A stretch of 64,000 bases of DNA from Dryomyza anilis (lineage: Eukaryota; Arthropoda; Insecta; Diptera; Dryomyzidae). The translations under genes and the position numbers were made by a program. Numbering within the stretch: the first letter of the stretch is position 1; each line of letters starts with the position of its first letter. Location: NCBI GenBank assembly GCA_951804985.1, contig OX638130.1, forward strand, positions 130,461,593 through 130,525,592, given 5' to 3'. The notes beneath the pieces are model-generated. The model made no database searches. It worked only from the letters and a program-made list of their open reading frames with translations, and was not told the DNA's origin. This document shows, one piece after another, positions 31,513-43,850 of the stretch.

Positions 31513-34500
31513 ATGCGCCCAATGAAAACAAAAAAGAAGCCTCGGATAACGACCGATTACAACGATGACGACCCACGCAAACGTTTTAAGGACCATGATT
31601 TACGGATATGCACCTGGAATGTCCGGACCCTTTATAGGGAAGGTGCCTCTATCCAGCTGGCAGATGTCCTCGAAAAATATAAGGCTGACATCACCGCTAT
31701 CCAGGAGATGCGATGGACGGGACAGGGCTGTTCGAAACAAGCGTCCTGTGATATCTACTACAGCTGCCATGCGGAGAGACACGAATTTGGATGTGGATTT
31801 GTGGTCGGCAAGAGACTCCGCCACCTTGTCTCTAGGTTCACGCCCGTGGACGAAAGGCTGGCAACAATCCGCATCAAGGCTAAATATTTCCATATCAGCC
31901 TAATTTGTGCACACGCTCCGACGAACGAGAAAGATGACGAGACAAAAGAGCGCTTCTACGAGCGCCTAGACAACGCATACGAGCGCTGCCCCCGCCACGA
32001 TATCAAAATCGTGCTAGGCGATTTTAACGCCAAGGTGGGCAGAGAAGCCATCTATTGTCCCACAATCGGAAAATTTAGCCTCCATGCCAACACTTCCGAT
32101 AACGGAACGAGACTAATCGACTTCGCCGCAGCACGAAACATGGTAGTTAGTAGCACTAGATTCGAACATTTCGATATCCACAAGGCCACATGGTTGTCGC
32201 CCGATCAAAAAACTCGAAATCAAATTGATCACGTTGTGATTGACGGAAGGCACTCTTCAAGCGTGATGGACGTACGCACTATCCGAGGTGCCAATATGGA
32301 CTCGGATCATTACCTTGTAGCAGCCAAGGTCCGCACACGCTTAAGCGCTGCGAAGAACGTACGGAACCAAACGCAGAGAAAGCTAGACGTCGGAAAGCTG
32401 CAATCACAACAGACAACGCAAGCCTTTTCCACTCGACTCTCACACCTGCTTAGACAAAGCACTCCTCCTCTCGATGATATAAGCGCGCAGTGGAATCATA
32501 TCTCCTGCTCTATGCGTACGGCTGCCGAAGAGGTGCTTGGATTCCAACGCCCCCTGAGGAATCAGTGGTATGACCAAGAGTGTCGCGCGGCCACTGCAGA
32601 GAAAGACGCTGCGTACAAATCCACCCTGCAGTCAGTAGCTACGCGAGCTGCGAAGGAGCGATACAAAGAGAAGAGGAGGGAAGAGAGACGTCTTTTCAGG
32701 CGAAAAAAAAGCGAGGCAGAAAGACGTGAGTGTGAGGAGATTGAGATGCATGGGGACAGGAATGAGGCTCGAAAATTCTTCGAGAAAATAAGACGCCTAG
32801 CCGGAGGTTCGAAATCCGGAGCCTCTTCCTGTAAAGATGAGAACGGAAATCTAGTGACAGATATCCAGAGCACACTGAAAATATGGAGGGATCACTTCTC
32901 TAAACTGCTGACCGGTGATGATGACCTCAATTCCACCGATAGAGAAGCAAACCCGGCAACCCCAGTACTTGATGACGACGTTGAGATTCCGCCACCCGAC
33001 CATGACGAGGTCAGAACAGCCATTGCTCGGCTGAAAAACAACAAAGCCGCAGGTGCTGATGGCCTGCCTGCTGAATTGTTTAAGACCGGAGGCGAAGAGC
33101 TAATAGAGAGCATGCACGAGCTCGTAAGCAGAATATGGTCGGATGAAAGCATGCCAAGTGACTGGAACCTCAGTGTACTCTGCCCAATCCTTAAGAAAGG
33201 GGATCCCACTATCTGCGCCAACTACCGTGGGATCAGCCTACTCAATATCGCATACAAGGTTCTATCGAGCGTATTATGTGAAAGACTGAAGCCCATCGTC
33301 AACAGACTGATTGGACCTTATCAGTGCGGCTTCAGACCTGGAAAGTCCACCATAGACCAGATTTTCACATTGCGCCTAATCCAGGAAAAGACCCTAGAAA
33401 AACAGATCGACACCTACCACCTATTAGTCGACTATAAAGCCGCCTTCGACACTCCGATAAGGGAACGATTATACGCCGCAATGTCTGAGTTCGGTATACC
33501 TGCGAAACTTATAAGACTTTGCAGGATGACCCTGAGCAACACACGTTGCTCAGTGAGAATAGGAAAAGACCTCTCCGAGCCATTTCATACCGAACGAGGT
33601 TTCAGACAGGGTGACTCCCTATCGTGCGACTTTTTTAACTTATTGATGGAGAAAATAGTTCGAGCTGCCGAACTCCGTCAAAGCGGCACTATCCTCAACA
33701 AAAGTGTCATGCTGCTCGCATATGCCGACGATATTGATATCATTGGCAGGAGCACACGAGCAGTCAGCGCAGCATTCTCCAGATTGGAGAAAGAGTCGCG
33801 TCGAATGGGTCTAGCGGTGAACGAGGACAAGACGAAGTTCCTTGTGTCAACAAGCAAAAAAGAGTCCGTGCGTCTTGGACAAAAAGCTGATTTTGACACC
33901 CACAAGTTCGACATTGTGAAGGACTTCGTCTATCTGGGATCCAGCGTAAACAGCAACAACGACGTCAGCCTGGAGATCAAACGGAGAATAACTCTTGCCA
34001 ACAGGTGCTACTTTGGGCTCAGTAGGCAATTGAGAAGCAGAGCCCTCTCTCGCCGGACAAAAATAACGCTCTACAAGTCACTCATCATGCCCGTCCTACT
34101 TTATGGTGCAGAAACATGGACGCTGGCCACCACCGATGAGAGAGTACTGGGAGCGTTCGAGAGAAAGATTCTCCGTAAAATCTTTGGCCCTATCTGCTTT
34201 GCTAACGAGTATCGAATCAGGATGAACCACGAGCTATATGAGTTATTCGACGACATTGACATAGTCAAGCGCATCAAGATCCAGCGGCTTCGCTGGCTAG
34301 GTCATGTCGAACGAATGGATGAAAACACTCCAGCCAAGAAGGTGCTTGAATCGAAACTCGAAGGTGGACAGCGTAGAAGAGGGCGTCCAAATCTGCGTTG
34401 GAAAGACCAAGTTGAGGACAACCTGGCAACGCTTGGTATTTCTAACTGGCGTCAGCGCGCGCAAAGCAGATCCGACTGGCGCGGCTTCATCTCAGCGGCC

Positions 34501-34521
34501 AAAACCGACCCACGGTTGTAA
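31513..34521 (+). CDS. RTE endonuclease-reverse transcriptase, copy 1
   Basis: 1002 residues from the first ATG of the frame (MRPMKTKKKP); the open frame continues upstream without another ATG. The N-terminal apurinic-type endonuclease (about 29-270) keeps its catalytic set: TWN with N36, QE with E65, GDFN with D170 and N172, IDH 238-240 and SDH 264-266. A charged linker (about 355-430) follows. The reverse transcriptase (about 500-780) has NNKAAGADGLPAE 509-521, YRGISLLN 571-578, motif A D640 in VDYKAAFD, motif B GFRQGDSLS 696-704, motif C YADD 737-740 and EDKTKF 771-776. The C-terminal region carries LYGAETW 863-869, RLRWLGHVERM 925-935 and GRPNLRWKDQ 957-966. It should nick target DNA and copy the element RNA at the nick (target-primed reverse transcription). 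Two residues differ from copy 2 (A192, R838 here). No break, so probably active. Confidence 0.95.
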   Translation: MRPMKTKKKPRITTDYNDDDPRKRFKDHDLRICTWNVRTLYREGASIQLADVLEKYKADITAIQEMRWTGQGCSKQASCDIYYSCHAERHEFGCGFVVGKRLRHLVSRFTPVDERLATIRIKAKYFHISLICAHAPTNEKDDETKERFYERLDNAYERCPRHDIKIVLGDFNAKVGREAIYCPTIGKFSLHANTSDNGTRLIDFAAARNMVVSSTRFEHFDIHKATWLSPDQKTRNQIDHVVIDGRHSSSVMDVRTIRGANMDSDHYLVAAKVRTRLSAAKNVRNQTQRKLDVGKLQSQQTTQAFSTRLSHLLRQSTPPLDDISAQWNHISCSMRTAAEEVLGFQRPLRNQWYDQECRAATAEKDAAYKSTLQSVATRAAKERYKEKRREERRLFRRKKSEAERRECEEIEMHGDRNEARKFFEKIRRLAGGSKSGASSCKDENGNLVTDIQSTLKIWRDHFSKLLTGDDDLNSTDREANPATPVLDDDVEIPPPDHDEVRTAIARLKNNKAAGADGLPAELFKTGGEELIESMHELVSRIWSDESMPSDWNLSVLCPILKKGDPTICANYRGISLLNIAYKVLSSVLCERLKPIVNRLIGPYQCGFRPGKSTIDQIFTLRLIQEKTLEKQIDTYHLLVDYKAAFDTPIRERLYAAMSEFGIPAKLIRLCRMTLSNTRCSVRIGKDLSEPFHTERGFRQGDSLSCDFFNLLMEKIVRAAELRQSGTILNKSVMLLAYADDIDIIGRSTRAVSAAFSRLEKESRRMGLAVNEDKTKFLVSTSKKESVRLGQKADFDTHKFDIVKDFVYLGSSVNSNNDVSLEIKRRITLANRCYFGLSRQLRSRALSRRTKITLYKSLIMPVLLYGAETWTLATTDERVLGAFERKILRKIFGPICFANEYRIRMNHELYELFDDIDIVKRIKIQRLRWLGHVERMDENTPAKKVLESKLEGGQRRRGRPNLRWKDQVEDNLATLGISNWRQRAQSRSDWRGFISAAKTDPRL

Positions 34522-34529
34522 GGGCCATT

Positions 34530-34545
34530 TAAGTAAGTAAGTAAG
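34530..34545 (+). repeat. (TAAG)4 tail of RTE copy 1
   Basis: Four TAAG units directly before the target duplication. The duplication begins with TAA, so the last junction is ambiguous by three bases. Confidence 0.9.
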
Positions 34546-35900
34546 TAATTAATTTTCAATATTAAACAGGTATTACTCAAAAAAAAAGGAACTCTTTTCA
34601 GAAATTAAAAATAACAAAAATTAATATAAATAAAGCACGAATTTTAGTGAAATTCCAGACTGACACATAATAGCACATTTAAGTATATCGCCCTAATATT
34701 AACCTGCCTGAGACTTGCCTTTTTTCTGTCTTTGGAATCCATACCACAGAGAGCAATCTCACTCCTCCTTCGCATTTGGCGAAATGCTCAATGAATTATG
34801 CTCGGCACCAAAGAATGACCGTGACGTGCGCCAGTGCATTTAGTACCCAGAAACCGTGCCGTGCTAGGTAATGGCGTTCGTGCAATTTCTTGCTTTCGTC
34901 CTTAAAGGATGCCTTTGCCCCCACTCCGCTCCGTTACTCCGTTCTATGCTTTATGCTCGCAAACAAAGATATGCGGCGGATAATAACTCGAGTTTATAAT
35001 GTGTTTTAAAAGATTCTTTATGTCCTGCGCTGCGCTGATTTATTGGCGCAAGTTAACTTTGTCCTGCATTGAGTCCTGTAGCAGAAGCTCAACTCGACTC
35101 GGGTTTCTATGACTGCAGTATGCAGTATTTATGCGCAAAATCACATTAGCGTAAATCAATTTAATGATTTAAACTATCAGGATTTATGAAGGAGTCTTAC
35201 AGAAAAAAAAGAATAGCAAAGTCCATCTATCAGCTGACTACAAACCACGAAATGACTTTGGAAATCAAAAAAAAATACAATAGGAAAATGTCACTCAAAA
35301 AGTTGCAACTCACTCAAAGTGAGCGCCACACACTCTCGCTAATAAATTGCATTTCCGCTCAATAGGTGGCACTCACTTCAAATAACGGCGTAAACTGTAT
35401 TTTCCCATTTAGCTATGACTTCCAAAACGACGAATCCCAAAAAAATAAAACGAAAACTGACAACACGAAGCAGAAACAAAGTTGCACTGAAAACATCTGT
35501 TTGCAGCTGTCCAGCTATTGACTGCAGCGTCCCCCCTGCTGTGTGCGCAACAAACTCAATTGCGAAAGTTTTTATTTCGTTCGTTCGTTCCTTTTTTGTC
35601 TTTTACGGTACCCAATTTCAAATGCCAACAAAAAGAAATACATTTTGTATTTTCTTTTTCCACTCGCAGGATACGCGGCAGCGCCGAAGTTGGTCAGGTT
35701 AAGAGTTGCTGTCGAACTTTTCCCCAAAGAATTGTCACAAAAAAAGAAGCACTAGAGGCTGGGCTAAAGGCAGCCACCATGAGTTGTCACCATATTATTA
35801 TTTTTAATATTTTTCCAGAGATGAAGACGAACCAGTGAAAAAGCAATAAGCGACATTTGGTTGGACGATAAATATTTATTGCAGGACTTTGTAAAATTTT
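34546..35900. other. Single-copy-looking island
   Basis: Starts with the right target duplication (34,546-34,559). 34,700-35,120 and 35,280-35,830 have balanced composition; frames of 70-106 codons near 35,415-35,838 overlap in three frames without motifs. It is the same island as 30,970-31,206, interrupted by the retrotransposon. No gene is recognised. Confidence 0.45.
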
Positions 35901-36330
35901 ATACGTGGCACTACGACCAATGAAAAACCTACCAAAATTAATATTTAATAAAACCGAACGATATCGATATCGTTACGAGATCAATGCGAGTAAATGGAAA
36001 ATTTACACGATGTCGGACCTATTCTCGTAACGATATCGAGCGTTAAATTGAACCTAGATGCTAGATAGATATCTTTCGGAATTTTCTCGATACGAGAAAT
36101 TTTTCGAAATCGGAACGATATCGAAGAAAAAAATGCTCAAAGTTCGAGATTGCTGCAAAAAATATTGCGATATCGATTTGATAAATGTTTTAATATCGTA
36201 TCTTGCCAAAGAATTTAAATGTACAAACATTTTTTAAAATTAGAATCGAGAATGCAACGAGATCTAACATTTTTAACGAAGTTATTCGAGAAAGCTTCGA
36301 GGCATCGAAGGTCTCCGAGACATGGCAGAC
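35901..36330. repeat. CGATATCG-rich dispersed repeat
   Basis: GAACGATATCGATATCGTTA, CTCGTAACGATATCGAGCG and GGAACGATATCGAAG give a cluster of palindromic CGATATCG words within 200 bases. The downstream part (AATATTGCGATATCGATTTG then ATAAATG) matches the relics at 1,590 and 28,630. Function unknown. Confidence 0.5.
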
Positions 36331-37260
36331 TGGGTATTAACTGTTCGTTTATATGAAATAACGGGCTAAACCGAGCTGATTATAGTATTTACCCTAAATT
36401 CAATCAGTTTACTTTGAATAGAACAATTTGAATTCAGTGCGAAATACTTATTTTATATCGAAACATTAAATTCAAAATCGTTTCTTTACAAATAATTTAT
36501 GAAAAAACTGTAGATTCATCACTACTGGGTAGAGATTTTTATTTTTTAATTCAATTTCTTACACATTGCCTGAAAAACATAGAAATAGTCATGCGACGTC
36601 AATATGTTTCTACGTAGATAAGGGTTCCATATAAGCCTAATTTAAAATCCAATAATAATTGATAATTAGGAAAATGTCGGTCGATAACTTTTACCTTATA
36701 TCGATTTTCTCATTTTTTCTCCAATTAAATCAAAAAGACATAAGTTGTGATTATTTTATTTATTTTTAGTATTATTTAATGAATAATCTTTTTAAATAAT
36801 ACTCTTTTAATTAATACTCTTTTTGGAATATATTGAATATTTATATTTTGAACGTTATTAAATTGTGGGACTTTTGGGGACTTTTTTGTACTGCCATTGA
36901 TATATTTTTGCATAAATTAGTAAAATGTGTTGTAATATATTTATTTAAAATTCCAACTTTTTATTAAAAAAAAGTTATATTTATAATAAACATATCAAAA
37001 AAAAAATTTGGGATATTTTTTTTTTAATAAAATTTTTGTATAGACTTGTACATTATTTTCCATAAACAACATTTTTTAAAAAAACAAATTTCATCAATTA
37101 ATTTATTGTGAATATAAAATATTAGTTCAACAATAATCATCATATTGAATATTATATTCGTCAATATTATGAAAAAGTAAATAATTTCTTTCATTAAATC
37201 TGAATTCGACTTAAATTCTCTGCACTCAGTCACGAAATTAGTGCTCGTCTCTACTACGTC
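36331..37260. other. AT-rich stretch, nothing recognised
   Basis: Very AT-rich; the only open frame of note (minus strand, 37,024-37,233) is Ile/Phe-rich noise. Confidence 0.5.
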
Positions 37261-37904
37261 CCCAACATTCCAAAAACCTAATCACATTTCAGAGCTCTTT
37301 GTGGAATATGATGCAGCAAATTTGGCAACTGGAAGAGCATCATTAAAATGCTCCTCCATTGTTGCATTTTATGACCGCTACGCGTTCTGTGCCACTCCCC
37401 AGTTACGCGCTTCATAATGTTTTCGAATTTAGAAAAGAAAAACGCAACATGCGAAAACGAAGAATAAAATGAAATTGTGTTGCATATGAAAATTGCCACC
37501 AGTTGGTTGCTGCGTAATTAATTCAACGGCAACACATCAAAATTAATGGCTCAAACTGAATTAATTAAACAAAAATGAAAACGACGCAAGACCGAGAACT
37601 ACATAGTTCTAAAACTGTGGGTGCACGTTTGAGCTGAGTGCTGGTCTGCGCTTTTTAAATTCAACTTTCGAGTTTCGAGTGCAATAAATGTATATATCAA
37701 GGCATTAAAATGCAATGCAAGTCGAATGTTAGATTCAAGCAACCGCGAGATGTTGAATTCGTCCGTCTCACTTAACCTCAATAAAATTAACATTTTTATT
37801 TTGAAAATTGCGTTTGTATTTATTTCAACGAACAATATTTAAGGAAATTATGTCGTTTTTTTAAGTATTTCTGAATCCTATACAAGATATAATTATAATG
37901 CAAT
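37261..37904. other. Single-copy-looking island
   Basis: Balanced composition between 37,290 and 37,770. Short minus-strand frames without motifs. No gene is recognised. Confidence 0.4.
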
Positions 37905-38450
37905 TCTTCACTAAAAATTCAATATTTTACTAAATATTAAAATGTTAAAATTTTTCACTAAAAATTAAATTTTTCACTAAAAATTCAATTTTTCACTAAA
38001 AATTCAATTTTTCACTAAAAATTAAATTTTTCACTAAAAATTCAATTTTTCACTAAAAATTCAATTTATCACTAAAAATTCAATTTTTCACTAAAAATTC
38101 AAATTTTCACTAAAAATTCAATTTTTCACTAAAAATTCAAATTTTCACTAAAAATTCAAATTTTCACTAAAATTCAAATTTTTGCTAAAAATTCATATTT
38201 TCACTAAAAATTCAATTTTTCACTAAAAATTCAATTTTTCACTAAATATTAAAATGTTACTAATAATTACATTTTTCACTAAAAATTCAATTTTCCATTA
38301 TAAATTAAATTTTTCACAAAAAAAGGTTGAATTCAATTAAAAATAAAATTCTTCACTAAAAATTCAAATTTTTCCTAAATATTCAATTTCACACTAAAAA
38401 TTCAATTTTTGCACTAATAATTAAATTTTCATTAAAAATTCAATTTTATT
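37905..38450. repeat. 19-bp minisatellite, about 28 copies
   Basis: Unit TTCACTAAAAATTCAATTT, exactly 19 bases apart in the centre (for example 37,992, 38,011, 38,030). Units become irregular after about 38,160, with deletions and added bases. Non-coding. Confidence 0.9.
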
Positions 38451-39345
38451 ATTTGCTCTGAGTAAATATTAAAAATTCAATTAATAACTAATATTTTTAA
38501 ATTAAAATTGCCCCTTTAATTTGCCATATAAATATTCAAAACAAAATTCCAAAACTTTATTCAATAAAACGTTACAACTTCAAACATTAACAAATGTTTC
38601 CCGTTGTGATAGCGCTTTGAATAAAATAAAAATACATGGACCAGATATTTAGCAGACATGTGAGACATAAAAATAATGTTCCATTCAAAATACTTTCTTT
38701 CTTTGCATCGTAATCCGTTTCGTTCGCACTTTTCGCTGTATATGTCCCACATGATTTTAAAACACATGGGCGGCAGACAGCCAAATATTTTCAACGTCAG
38801 GTCCTTGAAACTTGGCTGGCAGCTCGTTGGCATTGATGCAGCGCGTCGATGCGGAATGGAAACGTTCGCAAAACTGGTCAAAATAAATGCGGCGTCGCAT
38901 GCAAACGAGCGGCGCTGCAACGGCGTCAAGTGCATTAAAAATAACTGCAAGGATGCGCGATGCGCAGCATTAAAAATGCAAAAAGGATCGCATTATCGAT
39001 GTTGTTTTTCTTGGGATTCTTTTCTTTTATTCCCATACCATGCGCTGTCTGCATTCGCAGAAACTGCTTAGATTTGCGGAAAGAAAAACGTTGCAGTAAT
39101 TTCGACGGTTCATAGTTTTTCTTTTTTTCCTCGCCTTTGCTGCTTGCATTCGCAAATTGCAGTATTGAAATCAATATTTTCTGCACGAAATTCAATTTTC
39201 GAATTCAATTCCGTTGCACTTATCAAGCATTTAAATCAAAAATAGTGTTGTTGGCGCAGCAACATTTTAGTGAAACGATGTTGTTATCGGAATTCTATGG
39301 AATATACTGTCTTTTTATCGTTAAATAAAGATTATGATGCTTTGC
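38451..39345. other. Single-copy-looking island
   Basis: 38,580-39,330 has balanced composition. Overlapping plus- and minus-strand frames of 63-131 codons show no domain. No gene is called. Confidence 0.45.
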
Positions 39346-40884
39346 AAATTATTTTATAAAATTGTGTTTTATCCAAAAAGTACCAAAATAGTTTCTGCTT
39401 TTTATAAGCATAAAGAAAGTATTAGAAAATTATAAAATGATCTATATAAAGTATTAAAACGTCATTAATCATTTATCAATGGTTCCTTGATATCTGGTCA
39501 AATTTATCGATGACCGATAGCATTTTGATCATTCAAATATTTATGATATTTTTACATCAAGGTTTTCAAAGTCGATGCTATACATAATAGCCCTATTCTA
39601 CCGAACAAAGAAAATTGTTATCAATTAAAATTGTTGCCGATGACATTGTCACCTTCTTTTGAGTCTATAACTTAGAATTCAAATTTATCAGAATTCTAAA
39701 TTGTGATAACTGCGACTAAGCGCGCTATTGTGAGCGACTTGAGTTTGTTACATGTACCAGAATATGACTGATAGACTACTTATCGATTAACATGAAAGTC
39801 AGAATTTTAATAAATGGGCGTGGAACTCTCATATAACCATAATTTTAAAAATGATATAACTCCAGACATACTAAGAGTAGAGTTATAAAAATCAAAACAA
39901 ATGTACTGATTTTTTAGAGTGGAAAAACATCCCAGCCTTGCTTAAACGAGGGAAAAAGGGGCGTAAATATATTCACACTTTATAAACGATATAGATTTGC
40001 AATTACAAAAACTTAGCAGGGGCGAAGATGTGATCCAGCTAGTATTAAATATAGCAAAACCCTAGTAGAATTTTACCCTATTAGAGTAGACATGATTGGT
40101 GATGTAACTGGTCAGGTTATAACAATAATAACTTTTCCTAAGGAGGTGATAAAATGATTAACATCTCCTTTCCTATAAAACATCACCCTCCCTATATCAG
40201 ATTTCACGCAGGCAAGGGAAATGTTTAAAATTTTGTAAGTGCCACTGCAGTTTTATGGCATTTTTTAAATTTTGTTTCGGAAATTTTATTGTAGCATATT
40301 TTCGACGGGATATCTTTAATATTTAGAATAGCTGCCACACGGCAGATTTTAGGAATGAAGACAGTCTGCTTGCACATTCCACGGCAGACTAAACCATTAA
40401 GGAAAGTTAGGACACATTAAAATTTTGAAGTAGGGAAATTGTGATAGATGGTGTGATGGAGTTAGTAAGAATTGTGAATGTTATAGTTATTCTAAGCCGA
40501 TTATAAATGCCTTATACATATGTTATTAAATGAGGGTTTACCATAATGCTCGATTTACATTAATGGTATTCATCTAATCAATTAAGTTTGCCTTTTGTGT
40601 ATGTTCATATTTATATTTCGGTTGCACAGAAATCTAATGCGCAAAGATATGTAGTTTGTGTAAAATATTCTTCATACATATGTTGACAGATCATATATGA
40701 GGATGTATATTTATGCAGATACGCGGTATACGGTTCATTTGCAACGTTAGATGAATACCATTATTGAATCTTCTGTGAGTCTCACTGTATCTCCTTTAAA
40801 AGTTCATAAAAAAATAACAATTTTTTGAAAAAATGCAATCCTAAAAGATACAGTAGACTCACAGAAGATACAATGTAAATCGGG
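39346..40884. other. AT-rich stretch with element fragments
   Basis: ATAGCCCTATTCTA at about 39,588 matches the terminal inverted repeat of the PIF-like MITE at 48,060, with ATTGTTATCAATTAAAATTG following, so a relative starts here. 39,780-40,055, read in reverse, begins ATACTAGCTGGATC and resembles the start of the dispersed repeat at 22,288. The rest is AT-rich with no gene. Confidence 0.4.
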
Positions 40885-41095
40885 CATAAAGCTAAATTCA
40901 CCTGTAGATATAATTTTTATATGAGGTACTTTAACATTCACAGATAACAATGGGCCGATCATGCTAATTTGGTTCAGACAGCGTAGGTATCTAAGTAATC
41001 TAAATTATGAGTTTAATTGATCAGCTGTTCAAGTTTTCAGAAGTAGTGATTTCAACAGACGGATTTACTGACAGACGGTCATCGCTAAAAACTGG
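40885..41095 (+). repeat. DINE-1-like dispersed repeat, copy 4
   Basis: CACCTGTAGATATAATTTTT, TATGAGGTACTTTAACATTC, GGGCCGATCATGCTAATTTG and AGTGATTTCAACAGACGG follow the order seen in copy 1. It ends after the GACGG tract, without the terminal module. Confidence 0.65.
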
Positions 41096-41462
41096 TTTAA
41101 AATATCCAATTATATGTCAAAAAAATGAATAAAAAAAAAATGATCAAAACTTTATTTTTCAAACAATTTATTTAACATATTTTTAAGCTTCGTTAAATAT
41201 CAAAAAAATATGGAAGTATGGAAACTGGATTTTCAGTTTTATGCGATTCCGTTACCCACATTACTCTATTTTTTAAGATAAATTCGCCAATATATACTAC
41301 ATGAAATACCCTTCAAATAGACTGGAAACCAAAAATTTAAACATTATTTAAATGGTCAGTTGGTCAGTTTTTCGATTTGGTGAGGTGACCGGTTAACTGC
41401 AGTCCATCCTGGTTACGATTTATAACGGACTTAAAGTGGTTTAAAAAAATATAATTTGTATA

Positions 41463-41467
<5 letters not shown>
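41096..41467. other. AT-rich spacer
   Basis: No feature recognised. Confidence 0.5.

Positions 41468-41541
<74 letters not shown>
41468..41541. repeat. (TA)n microsatellite, about 36 units
   Basis: Uninterrupted AT dinucleotide run of about 73 bases, preceded by TATATTAA. Assembly length here is likely to vary. Confidence 0.95.
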
Positions 41542-41545
<4 letters not shown>

Positions 41546-43439
41546 TTTGTTTATAATAAAATTATTATTTTAATTTATATTCCTTCTGTGAGTCAAAATA
41601 AAAACGATGTCCTTTTTTCAATAATATTAAAAAAAGCATTTTAAAAAACAAAAAATACTAAAATCTAAACCATAACTTAAGTTCCCTACAGCGAAATACC
41701 GATATCGTTATTCGTTTCGTCTAAATTTATATATTTTGACTTACTTGCATTTTTATTAGGTTAATAGCTTTGTGCATAAAACACATTTCATTAACTGCGA
41801 TATATAAAGAAAATCACATTTTTAATTTGCGCGCAATAAACACATTGTTTGAGACCATTTTACGGTACCTCTTATTTTGTTCATGCTATTCGTTTTTTCT
41901 ACACTTTTTAATTTTTCTCCACTTTATTTTTTAATTAACAATTAAAGAAAAACACAACACTATTCTTAATACTGGCACAACAATATTATATTTGTTAAAC
42001 TCACTTTTATTAATGCAAATCAATAGAATAATTAATTAATAACAAATTACTCTTATGCAAATGACTTTAATTTGACGCGATGCGTATTGAACTGATCGCA
42101 AAATTCTTTATTCATCCCAATTCCTCTTTACCTCCACGGTTTTCATTATTCGCAAAACATAAAAAATGAGAGAGACTAGAGAGAGTATTATTTGCATGAA
42201 GCAGCATGTGCTGCAGCAGTGTGGGTGGAAGAAGAACGAAAGGAGATGAGAGTGCATGGTTTCAATGAATGTTTAAAAGAAATCAAAGCAATAGGGAAGA
42301 CTTGAGAACAACAGTAATGGCTAACATTTAAAGCATCTTAGAAAATACAGTAGCGTCTTAAATTAAATGACCAAAAATAAATAACATCTCAAACATATTC
42401 TATATGAAAGGAATATGTCACGATTTTTGATCATTGTATGCAACATGTATGCTGTATTTTATGAATCAGGCTATTTTTAAAGAGCTATTTCGAAATAATT
42501 ATCTACTATTTTAGCCTCAGATTTTTGACTTTATCAACCAGGATGTTTTTTCCTTTTTTTTTTTGTTGCATCCCATGCATGAACCGTACATTTTTCCAAT
42601 ATTTAAACTGTATTTTGTAAAAAAAATCAAATTTGTTGGATGAAAAACAATAACAAATCAGAAATTTTTAAATTAAATTTAATTTTGATAGCGAGTAGGA
42701 TATTTATTCAGGCTAAAAATTTTAGACAGCAAACAAACAGTTTGTAATTTTTAGCACGGGTTATAATTTAAAATTTAGACTCCTTTAGAAAAACATAGAA
42801 AAATAAAAAAATAGCCAGTTATTTCTGAAAACTACAGCAAAAGATATAAAAAATATTAAATAGGTAAATATTATAATTAAATAAATGAATTTGAATGAAA
42901 TTCTTAAATTATTCTTATAAAATATCTACATTAAATTCAAGTGTTTTTTTTAAATGCTTGTTTAATTGCTTACGCAAATTGAGAATGAATTCGTTTTAAG
43001 TACAATGATAAATATTTGCGGTGTTCGTTGGAAATTTGATGAATATTTATATCTAATAAATTAAAAATATATAAACCACTGAACTGAAAACATCAAAGCA
43101 TCCCAGCAGCGAATAGTGAAACATGCTGGATGAAGTCTTATCGCAGTTGTGTTTTGCGACTGTATCAAACCCTGCGAGTCCTGTGAATAATATTAAGTCT
43201 GGCTTCGACTTTAAAAGACTCTGATACCTTTGAGATCAAATCACTCGAGTTGAGATCATACGATTTGGGAGTAACATTGATATTGAAGTTTTCCCTAGTA
43301 TCATTATTTAATATTTGCACAGATTTAATTACTTGACTTACTTGGGTAATTGGAAAACGAAATCTGTAGTGTTTTTCAATTACCCATGTAATACTGTTCC
43401 AACTTAGCTGCCAGGACTATAACATTAAACACATTCAAC
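41542..43439. other. AT-rich stretch
   Basis: No gene. 42,160-42,290 is a purine-rich patch (GAGAGAGACTAGAGAGAG, GAAGAAGAACGAAAGGAGAT). Otherwise AT-rich with nothing recognised. Confidence 0.5.
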
Positions 43440-43850
43440 ACACACACACTCACTCTATTTCTTGCATATGCATGTGTGAACGTAGAATAAGAAGAAGCAA
43501 CAGAAAACACCCTCACACACACTCAGCTGAGTTCCATGAAGCAAACCGCAACCGAATCCTAATTAGCAAACACAAAATTCAGGAATATTAATGGGCGTAC
43601 TTTATATACGCGTCACCGCAACAGCCGAAGACAGACACATATGCATATCGTACCGCCTATGCCGCCACACACACTCACACTCGATACAGTCAATTGCGAC
43701 GGCAGAGCTGGAAACGATTTCGAAATTTATCCGTTTTGCTTAAGTGCCACCAGTTCAACACACCAACGTTTCAGACACGAATGCCTTGCTTCAAACTCTA
43801 AAAACAATTGTTACGACAACAACAACAAAGTACTGTGAACTAGTACTCTG
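43440..43850. other. Small single-copy-looking island
   Basis: Balanced composition with CACACACACTCACTC tracts at about 43,438-43,455 and 43,668-43,680. The 65-codon frame over it has no motif. Confidence 0.4.

Larger units (their letters stand above)
31221..34545 (+). mobile_element. Full-length RTE-type non-LTR retrotransposon, copy 1
   Basis: 3,325 bp flanked by an exact 14-bp target duplication. Layout: 292-bp leader, one 1002-codon ORF, a very short 3' part (GGCCATT after the stop) and four TAAG units. A single endonuclease-RT ORF, minimal 3' UTR and simple-repeat tail are the hallmarks of the RTE clade. The leader holds two tight stem-loops (TCCAC-TTCG-GTGGA at 31,363-31,376 and CTACACC-ACC-CGGTGTAG just before 31,430). 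The 5' end carries seven extra bases (CTATGGG) compared with copy 2, repeating the next bases, a likely end-joining or template-jump footprint. Practically identical to copy 2. Confidence 0.95.
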
